Positions 17,028 to 25,557 of a DNA stretch of 64,000 nt are shown one piece after another. The stretch's first letter is position 1. Each line of letters begins with the position of its first letter. A model generated the notes under the pieces. It was not told where the DNA came from. It saw nothing but the letters and a program-made list of their open reading frames with translations, and ran no database searches. Origin of the DNA: Chryseobacterium sp. 18061 (GTDB lineage Bacteria; Pseudomonadota; Gammaproteobacteria; Enterobacterales; Enterobacteriaceae). Both the position numbers and the translations under genes were made by a program. The DNA is taken from positions 1-64,000 of the forward strand of contig CACSKA010000014.1 in NCBI GenBank assembly GCA_902706205.1, written 5' to 3'.

Positions 17028-18431
17028 ATGGCAGCGTTGTTTTCTTTTGAGTTTTTCACCTGTTTTTTGGTGTTTTTTATTGCGTACTGGTTGTTGGTTC
17101 CCTGGGTTAAAATTCAGAACCTGATGTTACTGTTCGTGGGCTATGCATTTGTCGGATTTACCAGTCTTTATTCCTTGCTGGTTTTATTCTCCTGGAGTTT
17201 TTGCGTTTGTTTACTAGTCGCTCTCGCCAGTCATGAACGGCATCGTAATAAAACCGGACTAGCGCTGAGCGTGATGCTGGCTATCTATTTCGTTGCCTTT
17301 AAGTATTTCATGCCATTCAGCGACTGGTTGCTGCCACTGCTCCAGTCTCATGGCGTCGTAATTCCGCCGCTGGTGTTCACCATTTTACTGCCGCTCGGGT
17401 TGTCGTTTTATTTGTTTAACTCGGTGAGTCTGGTTCTGTCTGTAATGCGTGGGGAGATTGCGCATCCAGGCGTTATTCATACTCTGTTATACGTTAATTT
17501 TATTCCAACCATTATTGCCGGGCCAATTAACAGGGCCAGCATGCTTGTCCCACAATTTACAGTGCCGTCACGGACGGTGCTGGAATATAAGCGTGCGTTG
17601 TTCCTGATAACGCTTGCGCTCATTAAGCTCTTTCTGCTCAGTAGTTGGCTCAACGACCGTTTCGCCGCTTCGGTATTTGCTTATCCTGAAGGGCAAACCG
17701 GCTGGGATTCGTTGCTGGCGGTCTACGGTTGGGCCTGGAATATCTATTTTAACTTCTCGGGATATACCAATCTGGTTACCGGTGTCGCGCTGCTACTTGG
17801 CTTTCGCATTTCGCAAAACTTTGACCACCCGTACCTGGCTGCTTCGTTGCAGGATTTCTGGCGCGACTGGCATATCAGCCTGTCGGACTTTATCCGTGAC
17901 TATCTCTACATCCCGCTGGGCGGAAGCCGTAAAGGGTTTGGCAGAAAACTGCTTAACCTGATGGTGGCGATGGTCATGTCCGGCATCTGGCATGGCGCAG
18001 GGCTGACCTTTATTGTCTGGGGGGCGCTGCACGGGGTAGGACTGGTGATTTACAACCTGTGGCAGAGGTGGGTAGTTAAACCGTTGGGCTGGCAGTTGCC
18101 TTGTGTGATTGCCCGTCTGTTGACGTTTCATTTTGTCTGCCTGGGGTGGATCTTCTTTGCCTCCGACAGCTGTGGTTCGGCCATCACGCTTCTGGGCAAT
18201 ATCGCACATATCTCCCTGACCACACCTTCGTCAGAGCAACTTTGGGCGCTGTGCGCTTTTATCGGTGTGGTACTGGCTTACCCTGAGCTGGTGAAGTTAA
18301 GCACTCAAAGCGAAACGATGCTGTGCAACTTAAGAGGGTATGCGCTGCCGCTGGTCATTGTGCCGGTGCTGGCGCTGGCGTTTTTCCTTGCTCCATCTGG
18401 TTTACCGGGGTTTATCTATGCCGCATTTTAA
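17028..18431 (+). CDS. MBOAT-family O-acyltransferase
   Basis: This is a 467-residue polytopic membrane protein of the AlgI/PatA/DltB type. The diagnostic stretch FWRDWHISLSDFIRDYLYIPLGG (about 278-300) is followed by SGIWHGAGLTFIVWGALHG, which carries the essential membrane histidine (about 330). Such proteins move acyl groups across the inner membrane for attachment to peptidoglycan, alginate, cellulose or teichoic acid by a periplasmic SGNH partner. GAGGGA stands upstream of the ATG. The 3' end overlaps the next gene, an SGNH protein. The substrate cannot be told from sequence; the SanA-like neighbour points to the cell wall. Confidence 0.88.
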   Translation: MAALFSFEFFTCFLVFFIAYWLLVPWVKIQNLMLLFVGYAFVGFTSLYSLLVLFSWSFCVCLLVALASHERHRNKTGLALSVMLAIYFVAFKYFMPFSDWLLPLLQSHGVVIPPLVFTILLPLGLSFYLFNSVSLVLSVMRGEIAHPGVIHTLLYVNFIPTIIAGPINRASMLVPQFTVPSRTVLEYKRALFLITLALIKLFLLSSWLNDRFAASVFAYPEGQTGWDSLLAVYGWAWNIYFNFSGYTNLVTGVALLLGFRISQNFDHPYLAASLQDFWRDWHISLSDFIRDYLYIPLGGSRKGFGRKLLNLMVAMVMSGIWHGAGLTFIVWGALHGVGLVIYNLWQRWVVKPLGWQLPCVIARLLTFHFVCLGWIFFASDSCGSAITLLGNIAHISLTTPSSEQLWALCAFIGVVLAYPELVKLSTQSETMLCNLRGYALPLVIVPVLALAFFLAPSGLPGFIYAAF

Positions 18432-19542
18432 TCACGCAGCCACCATTGAGAAAATGCTCAGGACAACCGCGATTGTGCTGGTGTGCGCCAGCGGCATGAT
18501 CTGGCTGAACCAGCAGTCGTTGAACCAGTACTGGGCGGTACATTTTCACCGCGAAAGCCCCTGGCAGTCGCTGGCTTCTCCGTTCTGGAAGCAGGGGGCA
18601 GCCATAATGAGCGCGGCGGAGTCGGCCAAATCGTCATTGATGGCACCGGCAGCCGACGATATCGCTGATATCCTGAACCCTCCGAAGATTGCCATGAAAC
18701 CCGTGGTGGCTGTAACGCAGGCAACCCCGCTTGCAGAGGAGCCTGCCTACACCCCGTCTCCGCAAAATGCCCGGCAGCTCAGCAAATGGATCCTGACTCA
18801 CACAGCGCCCTCTATGTTGCCATCCGGCGAGGAGGAGCCGCCGCTTATGAACGCTGCTTTGTACGATCCTCAGGGTAAGGCGGTGTTGGGAACCGGCAAA
18901 AAAGTGCTGATGATTGGTGACTCCATGATGGAAGGGGTCGCGCCCAGGGTGCTTAGCCGACTGCAAAAGGATCACCACGTCACGGGCCTGAACCTGAGTA
19001 AACGCAACACCGGACTTGCCTATCCAAACTACTTTAACTGGCCTAAAACTACGCAAAAAGCGCTGGAAAACCATCCAGACATTGGCCTGCTGGTTGTCTT
19101 TCTGGGGCCAAACGATCCATGGAGTATGCCGAATGGTCCCGGGAAGCCGTACCTGACATTTAAGAGTGAAGCCTGGGAAAACGAATACCGAAACCGGATC
19201 AGAAGCATCCTGGCGCTGGCAGAACTGCACGCTATTCCTGTTATCTGGCTACTGCCACCTAATATGCGTTCGAACAAGCTTAATCAGAGCATGGCCTGGC
19301 TCGATACGATGTACAGCTCAGAGGTGCAGGCGGCGGGCGGGATAGTGCTCAGTGTGAATGCGCTTTTTGGTTATAAGGACGATATTTATTCACCTACAGA
19401 GGTGATTGACGGTAAAAGGGTCTCACTTCGCGCCCCGGATGGCACCCATTACTCCCCCGCAGGACAGAGCCTGATAGCCCGGGCAATCATTGAACATATT
19501 TCTTTTGAACAAACTCAGAGTGACACTGCTGATGAACAATAA
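18418..19542 (+). CDS. Membrane-anchored SGNH/DUF459-type acyltransferase or esterase
   Basis: The chosen start ATG 18418 overlaps the MBOAT stop by 14 bases and gives 374 residues. There is an N-terminal helix (about 14-30), a proline/alanine-rich periplasmic linker, then an SGNH domain: VLMIGDSMMEG (nucleophile Ser in GDS), FLGPNDPW (block III GxND) and DGTHYSPAGQ (Asp and His). The order and spacing fit DUF459-type SGNH proteins. It is the likely periplasmic partner that passes the acyl group from the MBOAT protein to its polymer; an esterase is the alternative. An open frame extending back to 18340 adds sequence unlike a signal anchor and is rejected. Confidence 0.8.
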   Translation: MPHFNHAATIEKMLRTTAIVLVCASGMIWLNQQSLNQYWAVHFHRESPWQSLASPFWKQGAAIMSAAESAKSSLMAPAADDIADILNPPKIAMKPVVAVTQATPLAEEPAYTPSPQNARQLSKWILTHTAPSMLPSGEEEPPLMNAALYDPQGKAVLGTGKKVLMIGDSMMEGVAPRVLSRLQKDHHVTGLNLSKRNTGLAYPNYFNWPKTTQKALENHPDIGLLVVFLGPNDPWSMPNGPGKPYLTFKSEAWENEYRNRIRSILALAELHAIPVIWLLPPNMRSNKLNQSMAWLDTMYSSEVQAAGGIVLSVNALFGYKDDIYSPTEVIDGKRVSLRAPDGTHYSPAGQSLIARAIIEHISFEQTQSDTADEQ

Positions 19543-20722
19543 GTATGCCTTGCTGGCAGGGATTTCAGTGGCGCTGTTGCTGACCGCCGCCCTGACATCC
19601 TGCAAAAAAATGGTGGATCCACCCGCGAAAGTCGCGACCGCGAATCTCACGAAGACCGGGCAATTGCTGAATTATGATGAAGATGGCACAGCCAGACTGG
19701 CGAAGAAGCTTAAAAACAGTGCCTCTGAGCTCACACATGTTGTGGTGATAGGGGATTCACACACCGCGGCAGATTTTCTCTCCGGGCAGATAAGGACTCA
19801 GCTACAGCGCCAGTTTGGCAACGGTGGCGTCGGGTTTATCAGCCCGCTGGCGGTGCCGGGCAATCGCTACGGTAACGTCCGGTTCAGTAAGGCGACAGGC
19901 TGGACACTGAAAAGCAGTCGACGTAATCAGGACAACGCTTTCACGCTGGGCGGCAATATCGCTACCTCAGCCAACGCCAACAATAGGGTCCGGATTTCGG
20001 CAACGGACGGCGAATTTGCGCTTCAGGCTCAGGCACTGTACAGAACGCAAAGCAGCGCCACGCTGCATCTGCAAAATCAGGCTGTTGCCCTGGCGGATAC
20101 TCAGGGACAATGGAGTCTTTCAGACCCAACAACCGTACCCGCAACGTTTTCCGTTTCTGTCACCGGGAATGACGTCCAGTTGGGCGGGTTCTGGCTGACG
20201 TCCACGGGGCGTCGCGGTGTGATAGTCAGCGCGCTGGGGATCAACGGAGCGCAGATATCGATGGCAGATAAATGGCCTGCGGACTGGGCGGGTATCCTCA
20301 GCCAGCTTCATCCCGATCTGGTCGTGCTGGCCTATGGGACCAACGAAGCCTTCAATACCGATCTCTCTTTGGATGAGTACCGGCAGACGCTGCGCCGGCA
20401 GATAGGCAAAATCCGCCAGTCCTCACCGGAGGCTGCGATCATGCTGATTGGCCCGGGTAGCAGCATCAAAAATAAATCCGGCATCGGCTGTGCGCAGCGT
20501 CAGTCTCCGCTTCTTGAACCGATTATCGAGGTACAAAAAGAAGTGGCGCGCAGCGAACATGCCCAGTTCTGGAACTGGTTCGACTTTATGGGCGGGGCGT
20601 GCTCCATTGAGCAATGGGCCTCACAGGGCCTGGCGCGACCCGACCTGATCCATCTTAGCGCAGGGGGTTATCGGCGAAGTGCGAATGGATTCTGGCAGGC
20701 GTTTTCCGGCCAGCTGAACTGA
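19532..20722 (+). CDS. SGNH-fold lipoprotein
   Basis: Starting at ATG 19532, which overlaps the previous stop, the protein has about 396 residues with a signal peptide and lipobox LTSC (cysteine near residue 25). The SGNH blocks are VVVIGDSHTAADF (Ser), the GNGGVGF segment, LAYGTNEAF (block III) and DLIHLSAGGYRR (Asp/His). This second SGNH protein in the operon may be the acyltransferase or a matching O-acetylesterase, as in pairs of modifying and removing enzymes in peptidoglycan O-acetylation systems. It probably acts in the periplasm, attached to a membrane. Confidence 0.78.
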   Translation: MNNKYALLAGISVALLLTAALTSCKKMVDPPAKVATANLTKTGQLLNYDEDGTARLAKKLKNSASELTHVVVIGDSHTAADFLSGQIRTQLQRQFGNGGVGFISPLAVPGNRYGNVRFSKATGWTLKSSRRNQDNAFTLGGNIATSANANNRVRISATDGEFALQAQALYRTQSSATLHLQNQAVALADTQGQWSLSDPTTVPATFSVSVTGNDVQLGGFWLTSTGRRGVIVSALGINGAQISMADKWPADWAGILSQLHPDLVVLAYGTNEAFNTDLSLDEYRQTLRRQIGKIRQSSPEAAIMLIGPGSSIKNKSGIGCAQRQSPLLEPIIEVQKEVARSEHAQFWNWFDFMGGACSIEQWASQGLARPDLIHLSAGGYRRSANGFWQAFSGQLN

Positions 20723-20736
20723 CTCAGGGAGTGACG

Positions 20737-21408
20737 ATGCGTTTTATCATCATAAAAGGAGTGGGAGGGTTGTTTGGTCTCGGAGCCATCGTGATGGTGG
20801 CGCTGTTTCTGACTAATCGGACCGTAGAAAACGCCGCCCGTGCGAAAACCTGGTTCTCTCCGGCGGCGTTGCCGTTTAATACCGTAGGGCTGGTACCCGG
20901 CACCCGGCCAGGCGGGGTGTACTTTCGCCACAGAATCGACTCGGCGGCGGCGCTTTGGCAGGCAGGGAAAGTGAAATGGCTGGTAGTGAGCGGTGATAAC
21001 CGACACGCCAGCTATAACGAGCCCCACGAAATGCAAAAAGCACTGATACAAAAAGGTGTGCCGGAGAGCGCCATTTACTGCGATTACGCCGGATTTACCA
21101 CTCTGGACTCGGTGGTGCGTGCCCGGGAGGTCTTCGGGCAAACCCGTATCACGGTTGTCTCCCAACAGTTTCAGAACGAGCGGGCGATTTATCTGGCACA
21201 GCATTACGGTATCAGGGCGGTGGGATTTAATACCGCTGAGGTGTCGTCCAGCCAGCGATGGTGGCTCGGTACGCTCAGAGAATATTTCGCCCGAGGACGG
21301 GCGGTGCTGGATGCAACCTTGATCAGACGTCAGCCCCATTTTGGCGGACCGATGATTATTCCCGGAGAGAACACCGCGGATCGTTGCCCGGCTTCTCCGG
21401 CTATGTAG
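20737..21408 (+). CDS. SanA-like DUF218 envelope protein
   Basis: The 223-residue protein has an N-terminal membrane helix (about 8-26) and a DUF218 domain. GTRPGG, WLVVSGDN and YNEPHEMQKALI, then CDYAGFTTLDSVVRAREVFG and VSQQFQNERAIYLAQHYG, follow E. coli SanA closely in order and sequence. SanA is needed for the barrier to vancomycin at high temperature and is linked to cell-wall physiology. GGGAG lies before the ATG at 20737 (a GTG at 20731 is the alternative). As the last gene of the MBOAT/SGNH operon it suggests that the operon's target is peptidoglycan or the envelope. It is slightly shorter than SanA (239) and ends near an IS903 remnant. Confidence 0.85.
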   Translation: MRFIIIKGVGGLFGLGAIVMVALFLTNRTVENAARAKTWFSPAALPFNTVGLVPGTRPGGVYFRHRIDSAAALWQAGKVKWLVVSGDNRHASYNEPHEMQKALIQKGVPESAIYCDYAGFTTLDSVVRAREVFGQTRITVVSQQFQNERAIYLAQHYGIRAVGFNTAEVSSSQRWWLGTLREYFARGRAVLDATLIRRQPHFGGPMIIPGENTADRCPASPAM

Positions 21409-21437
21409 CAAACCCTTTCGCCGCTGTAGACGAAAGT

Positions 21438-21471
21438 CGGTTACCCAAAATCTGATTTATTCAACAAAGCC
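21438..21471 (+). mobile_element. Solitary IS903-like terminal fragment
   Basis: The 18-bp repeat GATTTATTCAACAAAGCC at 21454-21471 is identical to the ends of the element at 15875-16745. The bases before it (GTTACCC...ATCT) resemble those just inside the transposase-3' end of the copy at 33.7 kb. No transposase sequence remains. It marks a deletion or recombination point between the SanA-like gene and the ynb operon. Confidence 0.7.
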
Positions 21472-21631
21472 GTTTTGAGACTGACGCCGCGAAAAAATTT
21501 CCGTATCCACTCTGACCCCTCTCGTACAAATGGAACATAGCTTGTAACTTTCATTCAAGTTGACGTTCTGTGCATGGTGCATGCTCACACTAATGAACTC
21601 TGAGCTAATGGATTAATCGATAAATAACACT

Positions 21632-22240
21632 ATGACTCTCTACGATATCAAACCCCGTTTTCAAAAACTCTTACGCCCCTTAACCCGGATGCTTTATGCC
21701 AGAGGTGTGACAGCCAATCAGGTCACTGCCTGTGCAGCAATACTCTCGGTGGTATTAGGCATTGTGCTGATGTGCTTCCCTGTCCCGTATCTTTATCTTT
21801 CACTCCCGATTTTTCTGTTTATTCGCATGGCACTGAACGCCATCGACGGGATGCTGGCCAGAGAGTTTAATCAGAAAAGTCAGCTAGGTGCTGTCCTGAA
21901 TGAAACGGGTGACATCATTTCTGATGCGGCGCTTTACCTGGCTTTCGCTTTTTTGCCGGGGGTGAATCTCTGGCTGGTTGTGGCAGTGATTCTGCTGGCC
22001 TGGATGACGGAGTTTTGCGGTGTGCTTTCCCAGACGCTGAATGGCATCCGCCAGTATCAGGGGCCACTGGGAAAAAGCGACCGGGCACTGTTATTCGGTA
22101 CCTGCGGTCTGTGTATAGCGATTTTCCCGCAGACTATGGTTTACCTGAATGCCGTCTTTATTCTTGCTGGTGCGCTGTCGCTCGTAACCGTGCTGAATCG
22201 CTGTCGTGCAGCCCTTAAAGAGGGGAGCGACAGTGAGTAA
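21632..22240 (+). CDS. ynbA: YnbA, CDP-alcohol phosphatidyltransferase-family membrane protein
   Basis: The 202-residue inner-membrane protein has the CDP-alcohol phosphotransferase signature at about 69-95: AIDGMLAREF, then QLGAVLNETGDIISD. Two positions usually held by Asp in D-x2-DG-x2-AR-x8-G-x3-D-x3-D are Asn here (the first Asp and the third). Family enzymes swap CMP in a CDP-lipid for an alcohol to make phospholipids. It heads an operon in the E. coli ynbABCD order; the product of that operon is unknown. The 3' end overlaps ynbB. Confidence 0.88.
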   Translation: MTLYDIKPRFQKLLRPLTRMLYARGVTANQVTACAAILSVVLGIVLMCFPVPYLYLSLPIFLFIRMALNAIDGMLAREFNQKSQLGAVLNETGDIISDAALYLAFAFLPGVNLWLVVAVILLAWMTEFCGVLSQTLNGIRQYQGPLGKSDRALLFGTCGLCIAIFPQTMVYLNAVFILAGALSLVTVLNRCRAALKEGSDSE

Positions 22241-23159
22241 GGATGTGATTTTTTATTGTGCTCTTGGCGGGATTTTTGCAGTACTGATTATCGCCTCTGT
22301 AGCCATTTTCCTCTTGCGAAAGATTTCACCCCAGCGTGACTGGACGGAGCTGCGCCAGCGCGTAACCAGCTGGTGGCTCATTATCATCGTCTTCAGCCTG
22401 GCAATGGTGTCGCCGAAGTGGCTGGCGCTGACCATTTTCGGTCTGATTAGCTTCATGTCGCTGAAAGAGTTTCTGACGCTGACGCCCACTCGTCGCTCAG
22501 ACAGCATGACGCTGCTGTGGATGTATGCCGCGATCCCTCTTCAGTATCTGTGGATTGGCATGTCCTGGTACGGGATGTTTATCATCTTTATTCCGGTCTA
22601 TCTGTTCCTGTTTTTACCCATGCGGATGGTGATCACCGGCAACACGCAGGGTTTCCTTCACTCGGCCTCTTCGCTGCACTGGGGCATGATGACCACCGTG
22701 TTTTGCCTCAGCCACGTCGCCTTTTTACTGACGCTTTTGCCGCAGGATGCCCGGGCCGGTGCGCCGCTGGTGATTTTCCTGGTGCTGGCAACGGAGTTTA
22801 ACGACATCGCCCAGTATTTGTGGGGTAAATCACTGGGGCACATCAAAGTGGTCCCCAACGTCAGCCCGAATAAAACTCTGGCGGGGCTGTTGGGGGGCGT
22901 GGTGACCACCACGCTGTTATGTGTGCTGCTTGGACCGCTACTGACGCCGATGGACAGAGTGCATTCCCTTATTGCGGGCATCATCATTGGGGCGAGCGGC
23001 TTTTGCGGTGACGTGGTGATGTCTGCCATCAAACGTGATTTTGGGGTCAAAGATTCCGGAAAATTGCTGCCCGGCCACGGGGGGATCCTCGACAGGCTCG
23101 ACTCTCTGATTTATACCGCCCCGCTATTTTTCCATTTCTTCTGGTACTGCTACGGATAA
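22233..23159 (+). CDS. ynbB: YnbB, CDP-diglyceride synthase family (CdsA-like)
   Basis: Start is the GTG at 22233, behind AGGGGAG and overlapping the ynbA stop; an in-frame ATG at 22206 lies inside ynbA and is less likely. The 308-residue protein has multiple membrane helices and an exact CDS signature near the C-terminus: SAIKRDFGVKDSG, then LLPGHGGILDRLDS. This activates phosphatidic acid with CTP to CDP-diacylglycerol. It probably supplies YnbA with substrate, separately from the housekeeping cdsA. Confidence 0.9.
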   Translation: MSKDVIFYCALGGIFAVLIIASVAIFLLRKISPQRDWTELRQRVTSWWLIIIVFSLAMVSPKWLALTIFGLISFMSLKEFLTLTPTRRSDSMTLLWMYAAIPLQYLWIGMSWYGMFIIFIPVYLFLFLPMRMVITGNTQGFLHSASSLHWGMMTTVFCLSHVAFLLTLLPQDARAGAPLVIFLVLATEFNDIAQYLWGKSLGHIKVVPNVSPNKTLAGLLGGVVTTTLLCVLLGPLLTPMDRVHSLIAGIIIGASGFCGDVVMSAIKRDFGVKDSGKLLPGHGGILDRLDSLIYTAPLFFHFFWYCYG

Positions 23160-23164
23160 GCACC

Positions 23165-23797
23165 ATGAAAAAATATCTTCGCGCCCTGTTTACGCTACTC
23201 GTGGCCTGGCCAGTCGTGCGTTTATGGCTGGGGGTGGCGGTCTCTCATCGGGAACGTCTGCCTGCCAAAGGGCCTGCAATCATCATCGCCAACCACAACA
23301 GTCATCTTGATGTCCTGACGTTGTTCAGCCTCTTTTCGCTGCGCGCTCTGTCGGATGTCCACCCGGTCGCCGCAGCTGACTACTTCCTCAAAAATAAATG
23401 GCTGGCGTGGTTCTCGCTGAATGTCATCGGCATTATCCCGGTTCACCGTGGGAATGCGCAGGGAAACCCTCTCCAGTCCAGCATTGATGCCCTGAATAAC
23501 GGGAAAATCGTGATTATCTTCCCGGAGGGAACGCGTGGTGAGCCCGGACAGCTTCTGAAATTCAAGTCCGGACTCTGGCATTTATGCCAGGCCTGCCCGC
23601 AGGCCCCGGTGATCCCGATCTATCTGCATGGCCTCGACAGGGCCATGGGGAAGGGGCAGAGGATCCCCGTTCCTTTCTTTATTGATGTGTATGTCGATGA
23701 GCCGACATTTGCCAGCGAGGAAAAAGAGGCATTTAAAGCCAGATTGTTTGAACGATTTTTTCAGCTACAGGAACAAGCAAAGGGAAATAAAGAATGA
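23165..23797 (+). CDS. 1-acylglycerol-3-phosphate acyltransferase-like protein (PlsC family)
   Basis: The 210-residue protein carries the acyltransferase boxes HNSHLD (H-x4-D, about residue 44), a GIIPVHRG segment and FPEGTRGEPGQLLKFKSG. It has an N-terminal hydrophobic anchor. It would acylate a lysophospholipid or related acceptor. In E. coli K-12, ynbB is followed directly by ynbC, so this gene is an extra member of the operon here. It overlaps ynbC (ATGA). Confidence 0.88.
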   Translation: MKKYLRALFTLLVAWPVVRLWLGVAVSHRERLPAKGPAIIIANHNSHLDVLTLFSLFSLRALSDVHPVAAADYFLKNKWLAWFSLNVIGIIPVHRGNAQGNPLQSSIDALNNGKIVIIFPEGTRGEPGQLLKFKSGLWHLCQACPQAPVIPIYLHGLDRAMGKGQRIPVPFFIDVYVDEPTFASEEKEAFKARLFERFFQLQEQAKGNKE

Positions 23798-25557
23798 CAC
23801 TGTTAACAAGGGAACCACAGGAACGCCAGTTTCAAATCAGCGACGGTGTGGAACTGTTCTTTCGCCACTGGAAAAGTAGTTGTGATACGCCAGCGCGAGT
23901 GATCGTCCTGTTCCATCGCGGGCATGAACATTCGGGGCGCTTGCAGCATATCGTTGATGAGCTGCTCATGCCGGAGACTGCTTTCTATGCGTGGGATGCG
24001 CGTGGCCATGGACACTCTCCCGGAGAGCGTGGTTACAGCCCCTCTCTGGCGCGTTCGGTTCAGGATGTCGATGAGTTTGTAAAATTTGTCGCCGCCGATG
24101 CAGGGGTTGCGGTTGACGAGATTGTGGTGATTGCCCAAAGCGTTGGCGCGGTAACCGTTTCCACCTGGGTACATGATTATGCACCGAAAATTCGCGGCAT
24201 GATCCTGGCCTCACCCGCCTTTAAAGTGAAGCTATACGTTCCCTTTGCACGCACAGGGCTCGCCATCCTGAAGCGCATTCGTGGCCTGTTCTATGTGAAT
24301 TCCTACGTTAAAGGTAAGTACCTGACGCACGATACTGAGCGGGTAGCGAGCTTTGAAAATGACGCGCTGATATCCCGACCGATAGCCGTCAACATCCTGC
24401 TGGATTTGTACAAAACGGCAGAGCGTATTGTGGCGGATGCCCAGGCCATCACCGTCCCCACGCAGCTGCTGATCTCCGGCGATGATTTTGTGGTTCATCG
24501 CCAGCCCCAGCTCGATTTCTATCAGGGTCTGCGCAGCGGCATGAAAGAAAAGCATATTCTGCCGGGCTTTTATCATGACACTTTGGGCGAAAAAGACAGA
24601 GAGATCGCATTTGAAAAAATGCGCGCTTTCATTGAGGTGCTTTACACCACGCCTCGTCAGATTTTTGATTACAGCGAGGAAGATCGCTTCAGTCCTGGCG
24701 CTGATGCGTGGCGTGAGCTTCAGGCTCCTCCGTCTCCGCGCTCGCTGACCGGGCTGGGATATCGTCTGCTGCGCTTCGGGATGAACACCCTGGGGCGCCT
24801 GTCGAAAGGTGTCCGGATGGGTTTCGAAACCGGATTTGATTCAGGCAGCACGCTGGATTATGTCTACAGGAACACGCCGGAAGGCGAGGGGATTATCGGC
24901 CGGGCGATCGACCGTAATTATCTCAACAGCATTGGCTGGAAAGGGATCAGGGTACGTAAAACCCACATCCAGCAAATGATCCTGAAAGGGGTTGAGCAGC
25001 TGCAGGCCCGGAATATGCCGGTACGCGTGGTGGATATTGCGGCCGGGCACGGGCGCTATGTGCTTGATGCGCTAGAGAATGCTGATGGTATTGAGCATAT
25101 CCGCTTACGGGATTACAGCGAGCTCAATGTGTCGCAGGGCCAGCAAAAAATAGCGGAACGCAGCCTGCAGCATCTGGCCACCTTTGAGCAAGGTAACGCG
25201 TTCGATGAGCAGCAACTGGCCGCGCTGAACCCTTCGCCAACGCTGGGGATTGTTTCTGGCCTGTATGAATTGTTCCCGGAGAACGACGACATCAAGCGTT
25301 CTCTCGCAGGGCTCGCAGCCGTTATCCCGGAAGGGGGCGTTCTGGTTTATACCGGTCAGCCATGGCACCCTCAGCTGAAAACCATTGCCTGGACGTTGAC
25401 CAGCCATCGGAATGGTATCCCGTGGTTAATGCGGGTTCGTACCCAGGGGGAAATGGATGCGCTGGTTGCCGCCGCCGGGTTTGAGAAGTGTGGCCAGTTG
25501 ATTGATGAGTACGGCATTTTCACGGTCTCACTGGCGGTGAGAAAAGTGCATGCTTAA
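23794..25557 (+). CDS. ynbC: YnbC, alpha/beta hydrolase fused to a methyltransferase domain
   Basis: At 587 residues it matches E. coli YnbC in length. The N-terminal half is a serine hydrolase of the monoglyceride-lipase type: VLFHRGHEHSGR, then WDARGHGHSPGERG, nucleophile in IAQSVGAV (about residue 115), ISGDDFVV and PGFYHDTLGE. The C-terminal half is a class I SAM methyltransferase with motif I VVDIAAGHGRYVLDAL (about 412-427). The protein has no membrane helix. It may trim and methylate a lipid made by the operon; the substrate is unknown. Confidence 0.88.
   Translation: MTLLTREPQERQFQISDGVELFFRHWKSSCDTPARVIVLFHRGHEHSGRLQHIVDELLMPETAFYAWDARGHGHSPGERGYSPSLARSVQDVDEFVKFVAADAGVAVDEIVVIAQSVGAVTVSTWVHDYAPKIRGMILASPAFKVKLYVPFARTGLAILKRIRGLFYVNSYVKGKYLTHDTERVASFENDALISRPIAVNILLDLYKTAERIVADAQAITVPTQLLISGDDFVVHRQPQLDFYQGLRSGMKEKHILPGFYHDTLGEKDREIAFEKMRAFIEVLYTTPRQIFDYSEEDRFSPGADAWRELQAPPSPRSLTGLGYRLLRFGMNTLGRLSKGVRMGFETGFDSGSTLDYVYRNTPEGEGIIGRAIDRNYLNSIGWKGIRVRKTHIQQMILKGVEQLQARNMPVRVVDIAAGHGRYVLDALENADGIEHIRLRDYSELNVSQGQQKIAERSLQHLATFEQGNAFDEQQLAALNPSPTLGIVSGLYELFPENDDIKRSLAGLAAVIPEGGVLVYTGQPWHPQLKTIAWTLTSHRNGIPWLMRVRTQGEMDALVAAAGFEKCGQLIDEYGIFTVSLAVRKVHA

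Noticed and set aside
15875..21471. A functional composite transposon carrying the O-acylation operon
   Set aside because: The outward IS903 ends suggest it, but the right arm is only an end fragment and the 9-base flanks do not match, so mobility as a unit cannot be claimed.
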